DNA of 64,000 bases from Bryopsis sp. KO-2023 (Eukaryota; Chlorophyta; Ulvophyceae; Bryopsidales; Bryopsidaceae), in NCBI GenBank assembly GCA_030272585.1, contig BSYQ01000006.1, forward strand, positions 687,001 to 751,000. Direction: 5' to 3'. Each line of letters begins with the position of its first letter. The first letter of the stretch is position 1. Below are positions 44,457-55,100 of this stretch, one piece after another. The translations under genes were made by a program, and so were the position numbers. The notes beneath the pieces are model-generated. The model was not told where the DNA came from and did no database searches. It saw only the letters and a list, made by a program, of their open reading frames with translations.

Positions 44457-46607
44457 ATGTCCTCCGTTGACCTGAAAGCGCGGTCGTACGTGAAAGCGAT
44501 TGAGCGCAGACCTGATTTGTGCTTTCCCGTCGGCTTTCGTATCCGCAACGAAGATGCCGAACAGATTTACCTGCACCTGCTCACACTCCGGCTCCACTTC
44601 GGTCTCAGATTGGTAAGCATATGTCGCTAATTTGTTGCTAGCCGCTCTAGGGTTTGTTTTAACTGTATCTGTTTTTTTTTGACAGGGACCTTTTCTGAGG
44701 GCTGCAAGTGCTCTGGACTCCGCCCTGGGTGACGACTACCACGCCGAGTTCCTGCTCCGAGCCCACGCAGAGATGAGCCCTCCAGTGCGTGCTGTGGACC
44801 GGATTCTCGACAAAATCACTGTGTTACCACCCGGTCTGGTCCGCTCGAGGGATGTCACGCTTCTAAACCAGGACCCGGCCTACCCTTATAGCGTTCCAAC
44901 TGGTGAGAAGTGAATCAGGAACTGGAATTGTTGTTGTATTTCCTGTATCTGTTTTCCCCAAAATATTTGTGGATCAGGAACTGGAATTGTTGTTGTATTT
45001 CCTGTTTCTGTTTTCCCCAAAATATTTGTGGATCAGGAACTGGAATTGTTGTTGTATTTCCTGTTTCTGTTTTCCCCAAAATATTTGTGGATCAGGAACT
45101 GGAATTGTTGTTGTATTTCCTGTTTCTGTTTTCCCCAAAATATTTGTGGATCAGGAACTGGAATTGTTGTTGTATTTCCTGTTTCTGTTTTCCCCAAAAT
45201 ATTTGCATGTTTTTTTCTGTAGAACTGCTCCGGGAAAATGGGCTGTTGGGGCATCTGGATCAGATCCGACAAGAGGTGGATGCCATGCACCTGAAGGATC
45301 TGCGACTGAGCAGCACATTCCAACTGGACCTGCAAGTAGAAGCACCTAAAGCACCTAAAGCACCTGAAGCACCTAAAGCACCTGAAGCACCTGAAGCACC
45401 TGAAGCGCCTGAAGCACCTGCCGACACAGGTGTGGAGTTGTTTGTAACATTAGTGGCCCCTGAGGCATTATGTTGCTTTTGGTATTGTTGTTGCTAATGG
45501 ACAAACCCGTTTTCATATTCAGAGATTGAAGAGTGGTGGACTGCATATGAACCTGAAGCACCTGAAGCACCTGAAGCACCTGCCGACACAGGTGTGGAGT
45601 TGTTTGTAACATTAGTGGCCCCTGAGGCATTATGTTGCTTTTGGTATTGTTGTTGCTAATGGACAAACCCGTTTTCATATTCAGAGAGTGAAGAGTGGTG
45701 GACTGCATATGAACCAAAAGTCGGAGAAGGCAGTGGATCGGGGATCGAACCTGAAATGTCCAACCCCTGGACTGAACCTGATGAACTTGAACCTAAAGTC
45801 ACCTGCGTAGGTGGTAGGGGCCCTCCACCTGGTCAGCCCCAAGGACCCCTCCCAAACATGATCCGACCTGGTCAGCCCCGAGGACCCCCGCCAAACATGA
45901 TCCGACCTGGTCAGGCCCGAGCCAACCGCCCAGGATGGGAGTTTGGCGGGGGTGGTGAGCAAGGATGGAGAGGAGGTGCAGAGTTTGGCGAGGGTGGTGA
46001 GCAAGGATGGAGAGGTGGTGCAGAGTTTGGCGGGGGTGGTGACCAAGGATGGGGAGGTGGTGCAGAGTTTGGCGGGGGTGGTGACCAAGGATGGGGAGGT
46101 GGTGCAGATCCGATCGGAACCAGGCCTGCAGACCCCAGACCTGAACACATGACCCGTTGGCCGATGGACTTCGATGGGCATCAGTGCGAAAAAGACGACT
46201 ACGGGTACCCGGTCAGAAGAGGAAGGACGATGATCCGGGTCATGTCAGATCGGAGCAGGGAGCAGCACAGATCAGCGCAGAGGGAACGGATGCAGATCGT
46301 TACCGAGTACGCCTTTTTCCCAGACTATCAGGTTCAGTTCCCCATCACCTTCGCCAGCAACAGTGACCTTCTTCAATTTATTCAGAATGTGTATCTGGAG
46401 AACTCATACAGCCTCCACCGGCTCCGAGAAGCATTGTTTCTGCACGGTATCCGTATCGATGAGAGGCATGTTTGGCGTGATCTCGACACTGGACCCGTAC
46501 ATTTTGCGAACCGTCCTGCAGACAAGAGTGTCGTGTATCGGGTCAGAGGTGTTTTTCCAGGTGGTCCGCTGCATGAGGAGCAGGAGCCTCCCCCCAGCCA
46601 ATGGTGA
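44457..46607 (+). CDS. Accessory gene of the hAT element, unknown function (5 exons, 523 aa)
   Basis: Exons 44457-44612, 44686-44902, 45223-45429, 45523-45591 and 45685-46607 splice in frame at GT-AG borders from ATG to TGA. The order is a 120-residue N-terminal region without known motif, an EAPKAPEAP proline-alanine repeat, a duplicated IEEWWTAYEP/SEEWWTAYEP block, a Pro-rich MIRPGQP repeat, four or five Gly-rich GGGEQGWRGGAEFG repeats, and a 150-residue C-terminal region (YAFFPDYQVQFPITFAS, NSYSLHRLREALF) that looks folded. Exon 4 and its upstream intron are a recent tandem copy: the 93-base introns 45430-45522 and 45592-45684 appear identical. Intron 2 holds a 59-bp tandem repeat. It lies within the transposon, convergent with the transposase. 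A DNA- or transposase-binding role is only a guess. Confidence 0.8.
44912..45207. repeat. 59-bp tandem repeat, five copies, inside intron 2
   Basis: Near-identical units restart at 44912, 44971, 45030, 45089 and 45148 (GGATCAGGAACTGG start), the first with slight differences. All forward frames stay open through the array, making false ORFs. The splice borders lie outside it. Confidence 0.9.
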
Positions 46608-46692
46608 ACCCCAAACCTGATCTGATCTTATCTTATCTCCTCCCCCCAACCAATGGTGAACCCCAAACCTGACCTGATCTTATCTTATCTGG
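46597..46692. repeat. Short tandem duplication after the accessory gene
   Basis: The block CCAATGGTGAACCCCAAACCTGA... to CTTATCTTATCT occurs twice in direct order, with the first copy covering the stop codon of the accessory gene. Confidence 0.7.
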
Positions 46693-47027
46693 ACCTTCAC
46701 AACTGATTGGGTTTTGAATTTGACGCTGTTTTTGATTCGTCTGTTTTCTGGAGCTGCCGTGCTTTTTTTTCTGAGGATCTGTTCAGTTTTTTTGTGCACG
46801 GGAGTTGTAATGAACATGGTGATCTTATGAGCCACATTTCTGTTTTGTTCGGTGGTCAAGTGCTTGGATTGTATGGATTTATGGGCTTTGGTGTAAGAAT
46901 GTTTTCTGATTATTTGCTGCTCAGCCCTGAGTTATGTGTTTTGGAGTCTTAAGGGTTGGAATTTCCAACTTGGAAATGATTCATAAATGTTAAGACACTT
47001 TTGAAGTTCTGAAATCTTGTTTACATC

Positions 47028-47242
47028 TCCAAAAAAAACAGGCCAGATCATATCCAAAAAAAAAACAGGCCAGATCATATCAAAAAAAAAAACAGGCCAG
47101 ATCATAGCAAAAAAAAAAACAGGCCAGATCATATCAAAAAAAAAAAAAAAGGCCAGATCATATAAAAAAAAAAACATCATATCAAAAAAAACACAACATA
47201 TCAAAAAAAACACAACATATCAAAAAAAAACAGGTCAGCAGA
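47028..47242. repeat. A-rich tandem repeat (about 25 bp)
   Basis: Five to six units of CAGGCCAGATCATATC followed by 8-15 A, then shorter AACATATCAAAAAAAACA units. It lies between the 3' ends of the two convergent hAT genes and may serve as their shared terminator zone. Confidence 0.8.
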
Positions 47243-47312
47243 ACATATCAGAACATGTATACCCAGCACCCACCCATCCAAGAAGAACCTAGGCAAAACA
47301 GGACAGAACAGA

Positions 47313-49748
47313 TCATTGACTGAGCATATGCAGATTGTCCCGGATCAAGGTCAGATCCCGCACTTTGGACACCTCCATCTGCCTCCTGCGCTTGTTGAGC
47401 TGATGTCCATTCACACTGAACATCCGCTCAACAGAGGCGCTGGAGGCAGGGATGCAGAGGTATTCTGCAGCCAGCGCCGAAACTGTTGGGAACACAATTT
47501 GGTGTACCCTCCACCAATCCAGAACAGATGCAGTACTTTGAATCACTCTTCTCACCCCACAAAATCTGTTCCACTCCTCAGACAAAGAACCGCCCGGACC
47601 AGAAGGAGGAGGACACACACTCAGCCAGTCCCGTTCTGGATTCTCACTTTTCTTTTTTTTCCTCCGATCTCCTCGTTCGCGGTGAGGGGGAACTGTTGGG
47701 TTGTTTTCTGATCTGCCCTGGTATTCCTCCATCAGGTGCACGCACTCCTTCAGCACATCTGCAACCCACTGATCAGGCCTGGGATATTGGTGCACCAGTT
47801 TTGGAAAGGCTCCCCGGGATCCCCACAGATACCGAGTCAGCTCAGGGTCGTCCAGTGCCAGGCGGGTCGGATCCAGATGCTGCATGCACCCCACTGCCAG
47901 GAGCCATTCGGGGTCATCGAATTCCTTGTCCATGAAGGTGCGGAGTTTGTCCCGAAAGGCTGTCACATTTTGATCCTGAAACACCATGGCGTCTACTGCA
48001 GCACTGATCCGGGCCATGAGCATCAGAACGGCACTGCCCGTAACCTTTTTTTCTGCCTCCAATACTTTCGTGGCTTCCTTGTACGGCTTCAGAGTGTGGT
48101 ACAATTCCAGCAGGGTACTCCAGTCTTCAGAGCTGAGCATGTATTGGGGGGGAAGGAGTTCAAGGAGCTTGATCAAATCAGGTTTCAGGATCAGAAACCG
48201 ATGTATCATATACCAGGTTGAATTCCAGCGGGTCTCCACTTCCAAGGTCAGTCTCAGCACTTTCTGTGATCTCCGAACAGGTCCAGGGCAGTCGGCAGGT
48301 TCCTCCACATCATCCAGATCGTCGGGACAAGGTTCTTCATCGCTTGAATACATCCGGTCAGGTGCTATTTGGTCAGCTTGCTCCTGACTCAGGTCTTCGT
48401 TCTCATTAGCCTCCTCTTCTGGAGCATCCACAATCTGAACCTCCTCCTCTAAATCTACAGGCAGGGTCTGATCAACCATGCTGATGCCTACCCCTGAGGC
48501 ACCCGTCGATGAAGCGATCTGATCAGCCACCAATTGGCGGGCAGCCTGGGCACGTTGTGCTTCCTGTTCAGCTCGTTCTTTCCCCACCCGAATGATCTGA
48601 AACTCCTTCAGCTTTTCCCAATGAGTGGAGGCACCCATGACGGTCCTGCAGATGTCGTGTACCCTGGTCACTAAATTGCTCAGATCAGTTGGGGCGTGCT
48701 TGAAGGCTTTCTTGACACCGAGGTTGATCCGATGGGTTCCGCATCCGTGCCAGTCGTACAGATTCTCCTGCTCGCAAGCGAGACCCATCCTGGCCTCATG
48801 ATCTGTGACTATGCTGGCCCGATACTGATCCAGATTGAACTCCTTCCTGATTTCGTTCATTTTTTTGCAGATCATCTTAGCAGTTGCAGTTCCGTTCATC
48901 TCCCAGGTGCCGAGGCTGATCCGCTTCAGTTCGAACATGTCCCGTTCCAGATCCCGGTGGATATACACGGCGCCCATGGCAAGCCAGTGCTTGTGTTGCT
49001 GGGACCACCCATCAGCAACAAAACAGGGTCTGAATCTGGTCAGATTCAGTTCCTGCAACTTCTTCCTCAGATCCTTGGCAGCCTGACCAACACAATGGGA
49101 CATGGATTTGGCCGACAGAGCCGGAGCAGATGCGTTCAGTTGGCTGCAGAGTTTGCGAAAGTGGTCGTCTTCCACGATTCTGAACGGTGCCCCAGTACTG
49201 ACCACAAAGCACATCACCTTGTCCCGATACTGTTTGAACTCCCGGGAAGTGGCCCCCCATTTTGAGACGTATGTCAGGGTTTTTTGCTTCCCAAACGATA
49301 TGATCTTTTCCCCCTGTCGGCTCCGTTTCTGATTCCTTTCCTCATGCTCTACAACTTGTGCTCGATAAACATCGAAGCCAACACTAACAGCCAGGTCCAG
49401 TTCAGTGCTGCTTCTGATACCATGTTTGGCTGCATGGTTGACAAGTGGGATCCTGCCACCCTTGATATATACAAGGTTGTCACCACAGATTCTGCATGAT
49501 ACAACAGTCTTGTTACGTTGATCCTTGAACAGCATCAGCTTTCCAGCTTCATTTGTCACAAACATCGGATCAACCCAGGTATTACCCTGCTTCCCACCAT
49601 CTGGATTCACATCTGCAATCAGCAGTGTCTGAATTGTACCAGATCCCATCACTGCAGGGCAGCACAAACACTTCACCCACCCCCCTAGCTGAGTCAGTTG
49701 CACAAGGCAGTCACCTCCAGTGACCAGGTTGAAAACAAAGCAACACAC
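47313..49748 (-). CDS. hAT superfamily transposase, intact frame
   Basis: Catalyses cut-and-paste movement of the element. The 811-codon uninterrupted frame has a BED-type zinc finger (C85-x2-C88, H105-x3-H109) and an RNase H-like core with first Asp D246 (FVADGW), second Asp D316 (SIVTDHEARM) and the hAT Cys/His pair C336-x2-H339 (CGTHRINL). A TRWNSTWYMIHRF block, an acidic insertion (about 430-490) and the C-terminal dimerisation region with ASSASVERMFS follow. The true start is probably not 49748: residues 1-33 look intronic and the methionine of MGSGTIQT or an upstream exon near 49957-49750 (basic, MVRHGKGKARV) is more likely. Ends at TGA. No stop or missing motif is seen, so it may be active. 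Confidence 0.92.
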   Translation of the reverse strand: MCCFVFNLVTGGDCLVQLTQLGGWVKCLCCPAVMGSGTIQTLLIADVNPDGGKQGNTWVDPMFVTNEAGKLMLFKDQRNKTVVSCRICGDNLVYIKGGRIPLVNHAAKHGIRSSTELDLAVSVGFDVYRAQVVEHEERNQKRSRQGEKIISFGKQKTLTYVSKWGATSREFKQYRDKVMCFVVSTGAPFRIVEDDHFRKLCSQLNASAPALSAKSMSHCVGQAAKDLRKKLQELNLTRFRPCFVADGWSQQHKHWLAMGAVYIHRDLERDMFELKRISLGTWEMNGTATAKMICKKMNEIRKEFNLDQYRASIVTDHEARMGLACEQENLYDWHGCGTHRINLGVKKAFKHAPTDLSNLVTRVHDICRTVMGASTHWEKLKEFQIIRVGKERAEQEAQRAQAARQLVADQIASSTGASGVGISMVDQTLPVDLEEEVQIVDAPEEEANENEDLSQEQADQIAPDRMYSSDEEPCPDDLDDVEEPADCPGPVRRSQKVLRLTLEVETRWNSTWYMIHRFLILKPDLIKLLELLPPQYMLSSEDWSTLLELYHTLKPYKEATKVLEAEKKVTGSAVLMLMARISAAVDAMVFQDQNVTAFRDKLRTFMDKEFDDPEWLLAVGCMQHLDPTRLALDDPELTRYLWGSRGAFPKLVHQYPRPDQWVADVLKECVHLMEEYQGRSENNPTVPPHRERGDRRKKKKSENPERDWLSVCPPPSGPGGSLSEEWNRFCGVRRVIQSTASVLDWWRVHQIVFPTVSALAAEYLCIPASSASVERMFSVNGHQLNKRRRQMEVSKVRDLTLIRDNLHMLSQ

Positions 49749-49752
49749 CAGC

Positions 49753-49957
49753 TCAGAAATTGGAGTAACGCACTGTTTTCGGGGTCGGACGTTCGCCCTG
49801 AGCCCTGTTGCTCCACGGATGGAACGCTGCCCTCAGGACGACTTCCCAAACCCTCCGCAGATCCGGTTCCAGATCCACTCCGCCTCTGTGGTCCGAAGAT
49901 ACGGTGCAGCTGTTTTGGGGCAGTAACGCGCGCTTTTCCCTTTCCATGCCGAACCAT
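49753..49957 (-). CDS. Probable 5' exon of the hAT transposase
   Basis: A minus frame starts at an ATG and encodes a basic N terminus followed by a Ser/Gly-rich linker (SGSGTGSAEGLGS). It is directly upstream of the transposase frame in a different phase, with possible donors after 49760. The exact splice junction is not resolved. Confidence 0.45.
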
Positions 49958-50084
49958 TTTCCACGTCGCGAGTGGCCACGAGGTGACCTAAGCAGTATAA
50001 GGTGTTGATGGGAACAGAATCCGTGTACGAACAGACCGTGAGTAACCACCGGCGCCAAGCATGACCAGATGCGGCTACGTAACG

Positions 50085-50412
50085 GGGGGCCGATCATAAT
50101 CGGCCTTGTGCCGATCATAATCGGCGCGAACCGACTTTGAACGGCGCAACCGATCACGACCACGATCACGATCAAGCGCCTCGCCCTGTCGGCGCTTGAT
50201 CGGCCGATGTTGGTCGGTGTGATCGTGATCGGCCGTTCATAGTCGGCCGATTTCATTGGTCAGCCGATCAGATTGGTGATCGGCCGATCTCCATCGATGA
50301 TCGGCCAAACCGATTTGATCGGCGATCGATCTGATCGGAAAAACCCGATCACGATTTAATCGGTCGGACCGATCAATCCACGACCGATTAGATCGTGATC
50401 GGATCCATAGTA
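50085..50412. repeat. Right subterminal GATCG/CGATC array
   Basis: The same word family as the left array, including the module CCCTGTCGGCGCTTGATCGG in the same orientation as its left counterpart. Confidence 0.8.
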
Positions 50413-50413
50413 T

Positions 50414-50445
50414 GTCGTGGATGTGGTCGCGACCACATCCACGAC
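50414..50445. repeat. Perfect 32-bp palindrome at the right edge of the hAT element
   Basis: Arms 50414-50429 and 50430-50445 are exact complements, with the centre GTCGCGAC. It starts at the last base of the candidate right terminus. A second inverted repeat (AACCAACGAAAC / its complement) follows within 40 bases. Confidence 0.85.
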
Positions 50446-50590
50446 CACAACCAACGAAACATTCGTTTCGTTTCGTTGGTTTCGTCGGTGTCGAAGTTTT
50501 TTTTTGATGCGTTTGATGCCGAGAGTAGAAAGTCCGATGACGAACGCAACCTTTCTCCACATCATCTTCTTTGAACCGAGGTTTTTGGTT

Positions 50591-50664
50591 GACCCAGAGA
50601 TGACCTTGGCCTATCCTTTCACGTTTTGTACTTGCAAGGATAGTCCAGATTTCATCTCTGGGTC
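50591..50664. repeat. Two-stem hairpin
   Basis: The outer 13-bp arms GACCCAGAGATGA (50591-50603) and their complement (50652-50664) are perfect. An inner pair CTATCCTT/AAGGATAG lies at 50611-50618 and 50636-50643. The related right-arm sequence (about 59430-59520) has partly lost the pairing. Confidence 0.65.
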
Positions 50665-51179
50665 GCAAAGTTTGACCTTGGATTTCTGTCAAGTCACGTG
50701 GCTTGTAAAGGAAAGGGAGAGAGAGGGAGAGAGAGAAGAAGAAAGAGAAGCACAAAGAGATTACATATTAAAAAAGTAATTTTTAACAGCAATAACATAC
50801 TAAAAAAAAGTACACCCTCCAAAAACAGCCCTCCTCTTTCCTATACTGCAGAAACCAATAACAAAAAAAAAAAGCTGGCCCTCTTGGTCGAAAAGAATGG
50901 AAAACAAACCCTGTCCAATAATCCCCCTCTGCAAAGATTTGACGAAAAAAATTCAACATGAAAAACATCCAAAAGCATTCCCTCAATCAAGCAAACCATC
51001 CTGAATCAACTGCAAAAATTCAGACTCCCTTGATCACTGAAAGCTTTGACGACCGACACTGTGCCAGCCTTTCCCATTTCGGTTATTTTGCTTCTCAATT
51101 GTGGCTTTTTTGTGCCAACAACTCTGAATGCACAAGGCGAGCACTTTTGCCTGCAACGCAACTCCCCCACAAAAGATTC
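50665..51179. other. 3' flank of the duplicated gene
   Basis: No gene. The sequence is homologous, inverted, to about 58870-59430, so it belongs to the inverted-repeat arm. A purine-rich AGAGAGGG stretch lies at 50706-50760. Confidence 0.45.
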
Positions 51180-51880
51180 GAACAGGAAAAAACTAACAAG
51201 TCAATTGGTGGTTGCGAACACTCCAGTCTCCTTTCCCAACAATGCATATGACAAAAGCAACACTCAGATCATTAAGAGTTTCTGTTTGTCTCTAGCTGTG
51301 TCGGAAAGATCGCAAAAATGGACGGTGCGTGGGATCACCTGCAGACCATCAACATAGCCTTCACAATCGTGCAAGCCAAGGGCAATATTCTCTGAAAACA
51401 GCTCAAATTTTTCCTCACAAAATTTGGTAGCTCCCAGATGGCACCAGATGTTTCGATCTGAGCGTCTTTTCGACATCCTCACCAAGGCCAAGCTGCCCAC
51501 AATCGTTCCGGTCGCACACAAAAACTTTCCAGCTTTTTTCATTGCCTCTTATTCCTTCGAAGCAATGACGGCTGCATCAGTTGCCGACTCTTTTTCTGGC
51601 GCTATCTCTAGCGCTCTCTTTGGCGTTTTCTTTGAAACATTGACGGCCGCGGGCACTGCATGATTTGGCGGCGCAGCACCGTTCTCCACGTCCGTTCTCT
51701 TTCCTTTCCTCGCATGGTGTCACGAGCGCAAAGGACGTAACCAACACCCCTAAGCTGACTATCAGAAAAACAGATTTTGACCCGCGACCAACCCTGCTGT
51801 CGACAAAGCCGCGCAAGCTCCAGCAGCGCGTCGAGACCACGAAACGAACCCACCACGCGACGTCGTAAAGTTACCGTTTT
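51180..51880 (-). CDS. Uncharacterised duplicated gene, left-arm copy
   Basis: Minus exons: a hydrophobic start (FLIVSLGVLVTSFALVTPCEERKEN) near 51770-51690, and a second open stretch 51542-51200 containing KFCEEKFELFSENIALGLHDCEGYV and ending in a hydrophobic LLLSYALLGKETGVFATTN before TAG. The same protein is encoded on the plus strand at 58.28-58.86 kb. No known family. The two copies disagree in phase by single bases near the middle (for example one T fewer in the left copy at about 51524), so at least one is frameshifted. Membrane association is suggested by both hydrophobic ends. Confidence 0.45.
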
Positions 51881-52149
51881 GACCTGCACAGGCAAGGCAA
51901 GAAAAACGGCAGTCGATCGAATCGCGTACAAGCTTGAAAAAGAGTTGAAACCTTTTTCTGGCTGCAGTCGCCGAGGATCTGGAGGGCCAGTCGGGATCAT
52001 TCAAACGCACAAACAAAATCAAACGTGCTGCCGATGTGACATCGAATAAGTTGGGGTGGCGATTGGGGCGTCTTGCCTGTTGGAGCTCCACAGTGCAAGG
52101 ATCAGGATCCGTTCGGCGTCTCTGTTCGTGTGGACACACACTAGTTAGA

Positions 52150-55100
52150 CTGGCAAGCCTGGCGAACACAGACGCTGTCACGGCAACAATGTCGGAAAAG
52201 GGATGTCAGATTGACCATAGGTCACGATGTTCCCGTCAGCGGCAAGAGCCCAAAACGGCAAAAATGCCTGCGCAGCCGAATCCCGACCAACTTCTCCCTG
52301 GGAACCGTGGCGATGTGGCAACCACGGTGTGGCGGCATCCTGTTGACAGCGCTTCTTGTAGTCGCATGCCTTGCAACTGTCGGCCTCCCTCAATCTTTGT
52401 TCTTCTACACGACGTGTATTTACGGCGCGGGTTCCTTGACATGTGGACCGTCGATCAAGCATCTCGCAAAAAAGCCGTTCCTGGCGTTACGTTTTGGATT
52501 TGTATTCATATTAGCCACCGCAACGGTGGATATCCAACGTCTCAAATGGCTGGATCGCAGATGGGTCGGAGTGCGAGGCGGTCCGCGCGGTGGTCGGAAT
52601 TTCTGCGCGAGTGATGTTGGATTCAGCCACGCTGAAGGGGCTGGAGAACAAAGTTCAGAGTTTGATAGATTGCCTGCCTCCTGGCGCAGCCCTGGAATTG
52701 GATCTGGCAATGCTGGTGCTGGACGATTCTGTGGTACTCAGGACTCCCATCACTATTGAAGGAAACGGAGCATCCGTTCGGTGTCCTGGTGACCATGGCA
52801 AAGAAGCTTTTCAGATAAGGTGCCTGGACTGATTTGCCCTGTTGAGAGTCCTTCAGGGAATATAATTTATCGAATTGAGGATATGGAGTCTTTGTTTCCG
52901 TAGACGCTGTGCTGCTTAAAGATCCAAAATTGTGGCTACAATAATCGAGGTCTATTGAAAAAACGTTTTGTGGTCATCTTGTACCTTGCACCATTAATAT
53001 TTGGAAAGAAATGTGAGTGGATGTGGTTCCAGGACCACAATACTTGTCTGATTTTTTTCAGGGGTGAAAACTACTTCATTCTGATCTTTTGATTGATTTT
53101 CCTGGTCATTGTATTGCAACTATTACTAATTGAATGAGAAGCGTTTGTGTGTCTTTAGTCGAGGACGATTGTAAAAATGACCGATGTAATATTTGACAGC
53201 AACCAGGGTTACTCTATTTTTTCCGCAACAGGAGGGGCTTTTTTTGCTTTTGCCAGAAAGATCAATGATTTGGGTGTTGATATGAGGCTGGAAATCCAAA
53301 GGTTTCCTTTTAAGAACAATTCAGCGAATGGGAGAGGCGGAGGTATTTCGCTTTTATGGGACGTGGTAGGAAAAATGTTGTTGGTTGCAAGCTATTAAAA
53401 AAGAATATATCGGTCATGTATCTATGTGTTTAGCATACTTTTAATGTTTTTTTTAGGGTACTTCCTTGGAAACATTCCTCAAATTCGTGAAATTTATCGA
53501 TAATTGAGGTCGCAATGGTGGAGGCCTAGCGCCAGAAGGTGGGGATCTTGATGTTGATGATTGTACTTCCAGGGGAACGTAGCTTGGCAGCGGGGTGGAG
53601 CCTTGAATGCAAAAGTACGCACATTCGCAGTGTCCTCACCATTTTTGGATCGTGTTTCTTAAAAGAACAGCGCAACAAATGATATTTGTATCGAAGTTCG
53701 TGCATTCTTATCCCTTCTTGATTCTTTTGCCTTGTCTTCGGATGTTTCTTTTTTTTTGCAGTCCTTGCATTTCCATAGTTCTTGCATTATTTACAATGTC
53801 GGCATCGCGAGGGAAGCTCTCTCAGATTTATCTCTTCTCAAACATTGATCCTGTTCATTTTCCAGGCAGGAAGGAAGTCCAGAATAAATCTTCGTTCTTC
53901 GGTTTTCGTTGAAAACAAGGCTAGTGGAGAACGAAATCATTTTCAGCTGGCAAACTTTGAGGGGAAAGGTGGGGCTGTGATGATGAGAGATACAGGGATG
54001 ACTTCACATATCCGGAACTGTACTTTCTCCAAAAACGAGGCAGGACGTGGAGGAGCCCTGTCTGTTAACGGTGTGCGGAAACTGACAGTACAGGACTCCA
54101 ATTTTTCGCTGGGGTGGGCCCTCACAGGAGGGGCACTGACAGTTGTCGAAGGAGCTTCTAAAGGAATCTCATTCAAGAATAATGTATTTACTAAAAACAA
54201 AGCCAGGTGGGGAGGTGCTGTCTCATTCACTTGCTCGGAAGATTGCTGGGCATCGAATCCTTCGCTCTTTTGAGCACACTTTGTGGAGAACCTTGCAACA
54301 GATGCTGGTGGGGCCATTGATGTGAAGGGGGGAAAGCTGAAGTGTGAATTCTGCTATTTTTATGCCAATAGTGCTGGGAATGATAGGCATGCAATCGGGG
54401 TAGGAGGTGCGATAAGAGTCCGGTCAGGTTCAGTTGTGACCCCTCAGGAACTCCATAGTTGGCGGGTGCACAGCAAAACAATCAGGAGGGGGGATCCTTT
54501 TGGATGATGCAATTTTGAATGGTGAAAGTCTTGCAGTCGCAAACAATACTGCTGACAGAAATGGAGGTGGTATTTACATGCCGTTTGAGGCTCGTGCATT
54601 TTGGAACTGCAAGACCTGCTTGCTCAGAGGAAACGAGGCTGCGACAGGAGGTAAAAGCGTTAAAGCGGATAAATAAAAAAATCCCCATCTTGCTGGCATC
54701 CCAAGTGGAAAAAATCTCTCGTTCCAAAAAGGTGTAAGAGGTAGCAACAAAAGAATGGACCTTGATCCTGGCGAACTTTTTTTTCTTTCCAAAATACCAT
54801 TCGACATTCGGATGTTGAGCTGTTTATCTTTTGCATGTATTTTTCCTAGGAGGAATCCATGTTACAAGCGATAAATCCAACGCTGAGAGATGCCAATCCG
54901 TCGGGGGCCGATTTTCCAGCAAAAGGAAATGGTCCCTATTTTGAGCTCTCAGCACATTGCGAGAATTATGAGCCTCTATCCGATAATCAATTGGTGCTGA
55001 AGAAGACCTCTTTTCAAAACGACGCTGGATGGAAGTCTGGGTCCGACATTTTTCTCGACAACTTCGGAGGCAATGTGTGCTGCGGTGGGGAGTGTTGGAG

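Larger units (their letters stand above)
43841..50414. mobile_element. Two-gene hAT transposon inserted in the left arm
   Basis: An intact hAT transposase (minus) and a second spliced gene (plus, convergent) are framed by GATCG-rich arrays at both sides. Candidate termini are a perfect 13-bp inverted repeat, CATACTATGGATC at 43841-43853 and its complement at 50402-50414, continued by imperfect similarity. I see no 8-bp target duplication, so these ends are provisional. The right arm of the large inverted repeat has no such element between the corresponding genes (around 59.5 kb), which supports an insertion. Confidence 0.75.
37463..51880. repeat. Left arm of a large imperfect inverted repeat
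   Basis: Carries, on the minus strand, the duplicated gene, the scrambled locus and the D-lactate dehydrogenase in the order found on the plus strand from 58.28 kb. The hAT element (43.84-50.41 kb) interrupts it. Sequence matches are directly visible, for example 40880-41150 with 61500-61800 and 51000-51300 with 58740-59060. Confidence 0.85.

Noticed and set aside
44903..45222. A long plus-strand protein through the 59-bp repeats (FLFLFSPKYLWIRNWNCC repeats)
   Set aside because: The repeat is an intron: donor at 44903 and acceptor at 45222 join flanking exons in frame, and the unit length is not a multiple of three.
45681..46181. Minus-strand repetitive ORF opposite the Gly-rich exon
   Set aside because: It is the antisense shadow of the Gly-rich repeat in the spliced accessory gene.
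43841..50414. Exact hAT boundaries with a target duplication
   Set aside because: The 13-bp inverted repeat is convincing, but I found no 8-bp duplication at its edges, so the ends are kept as provisional.
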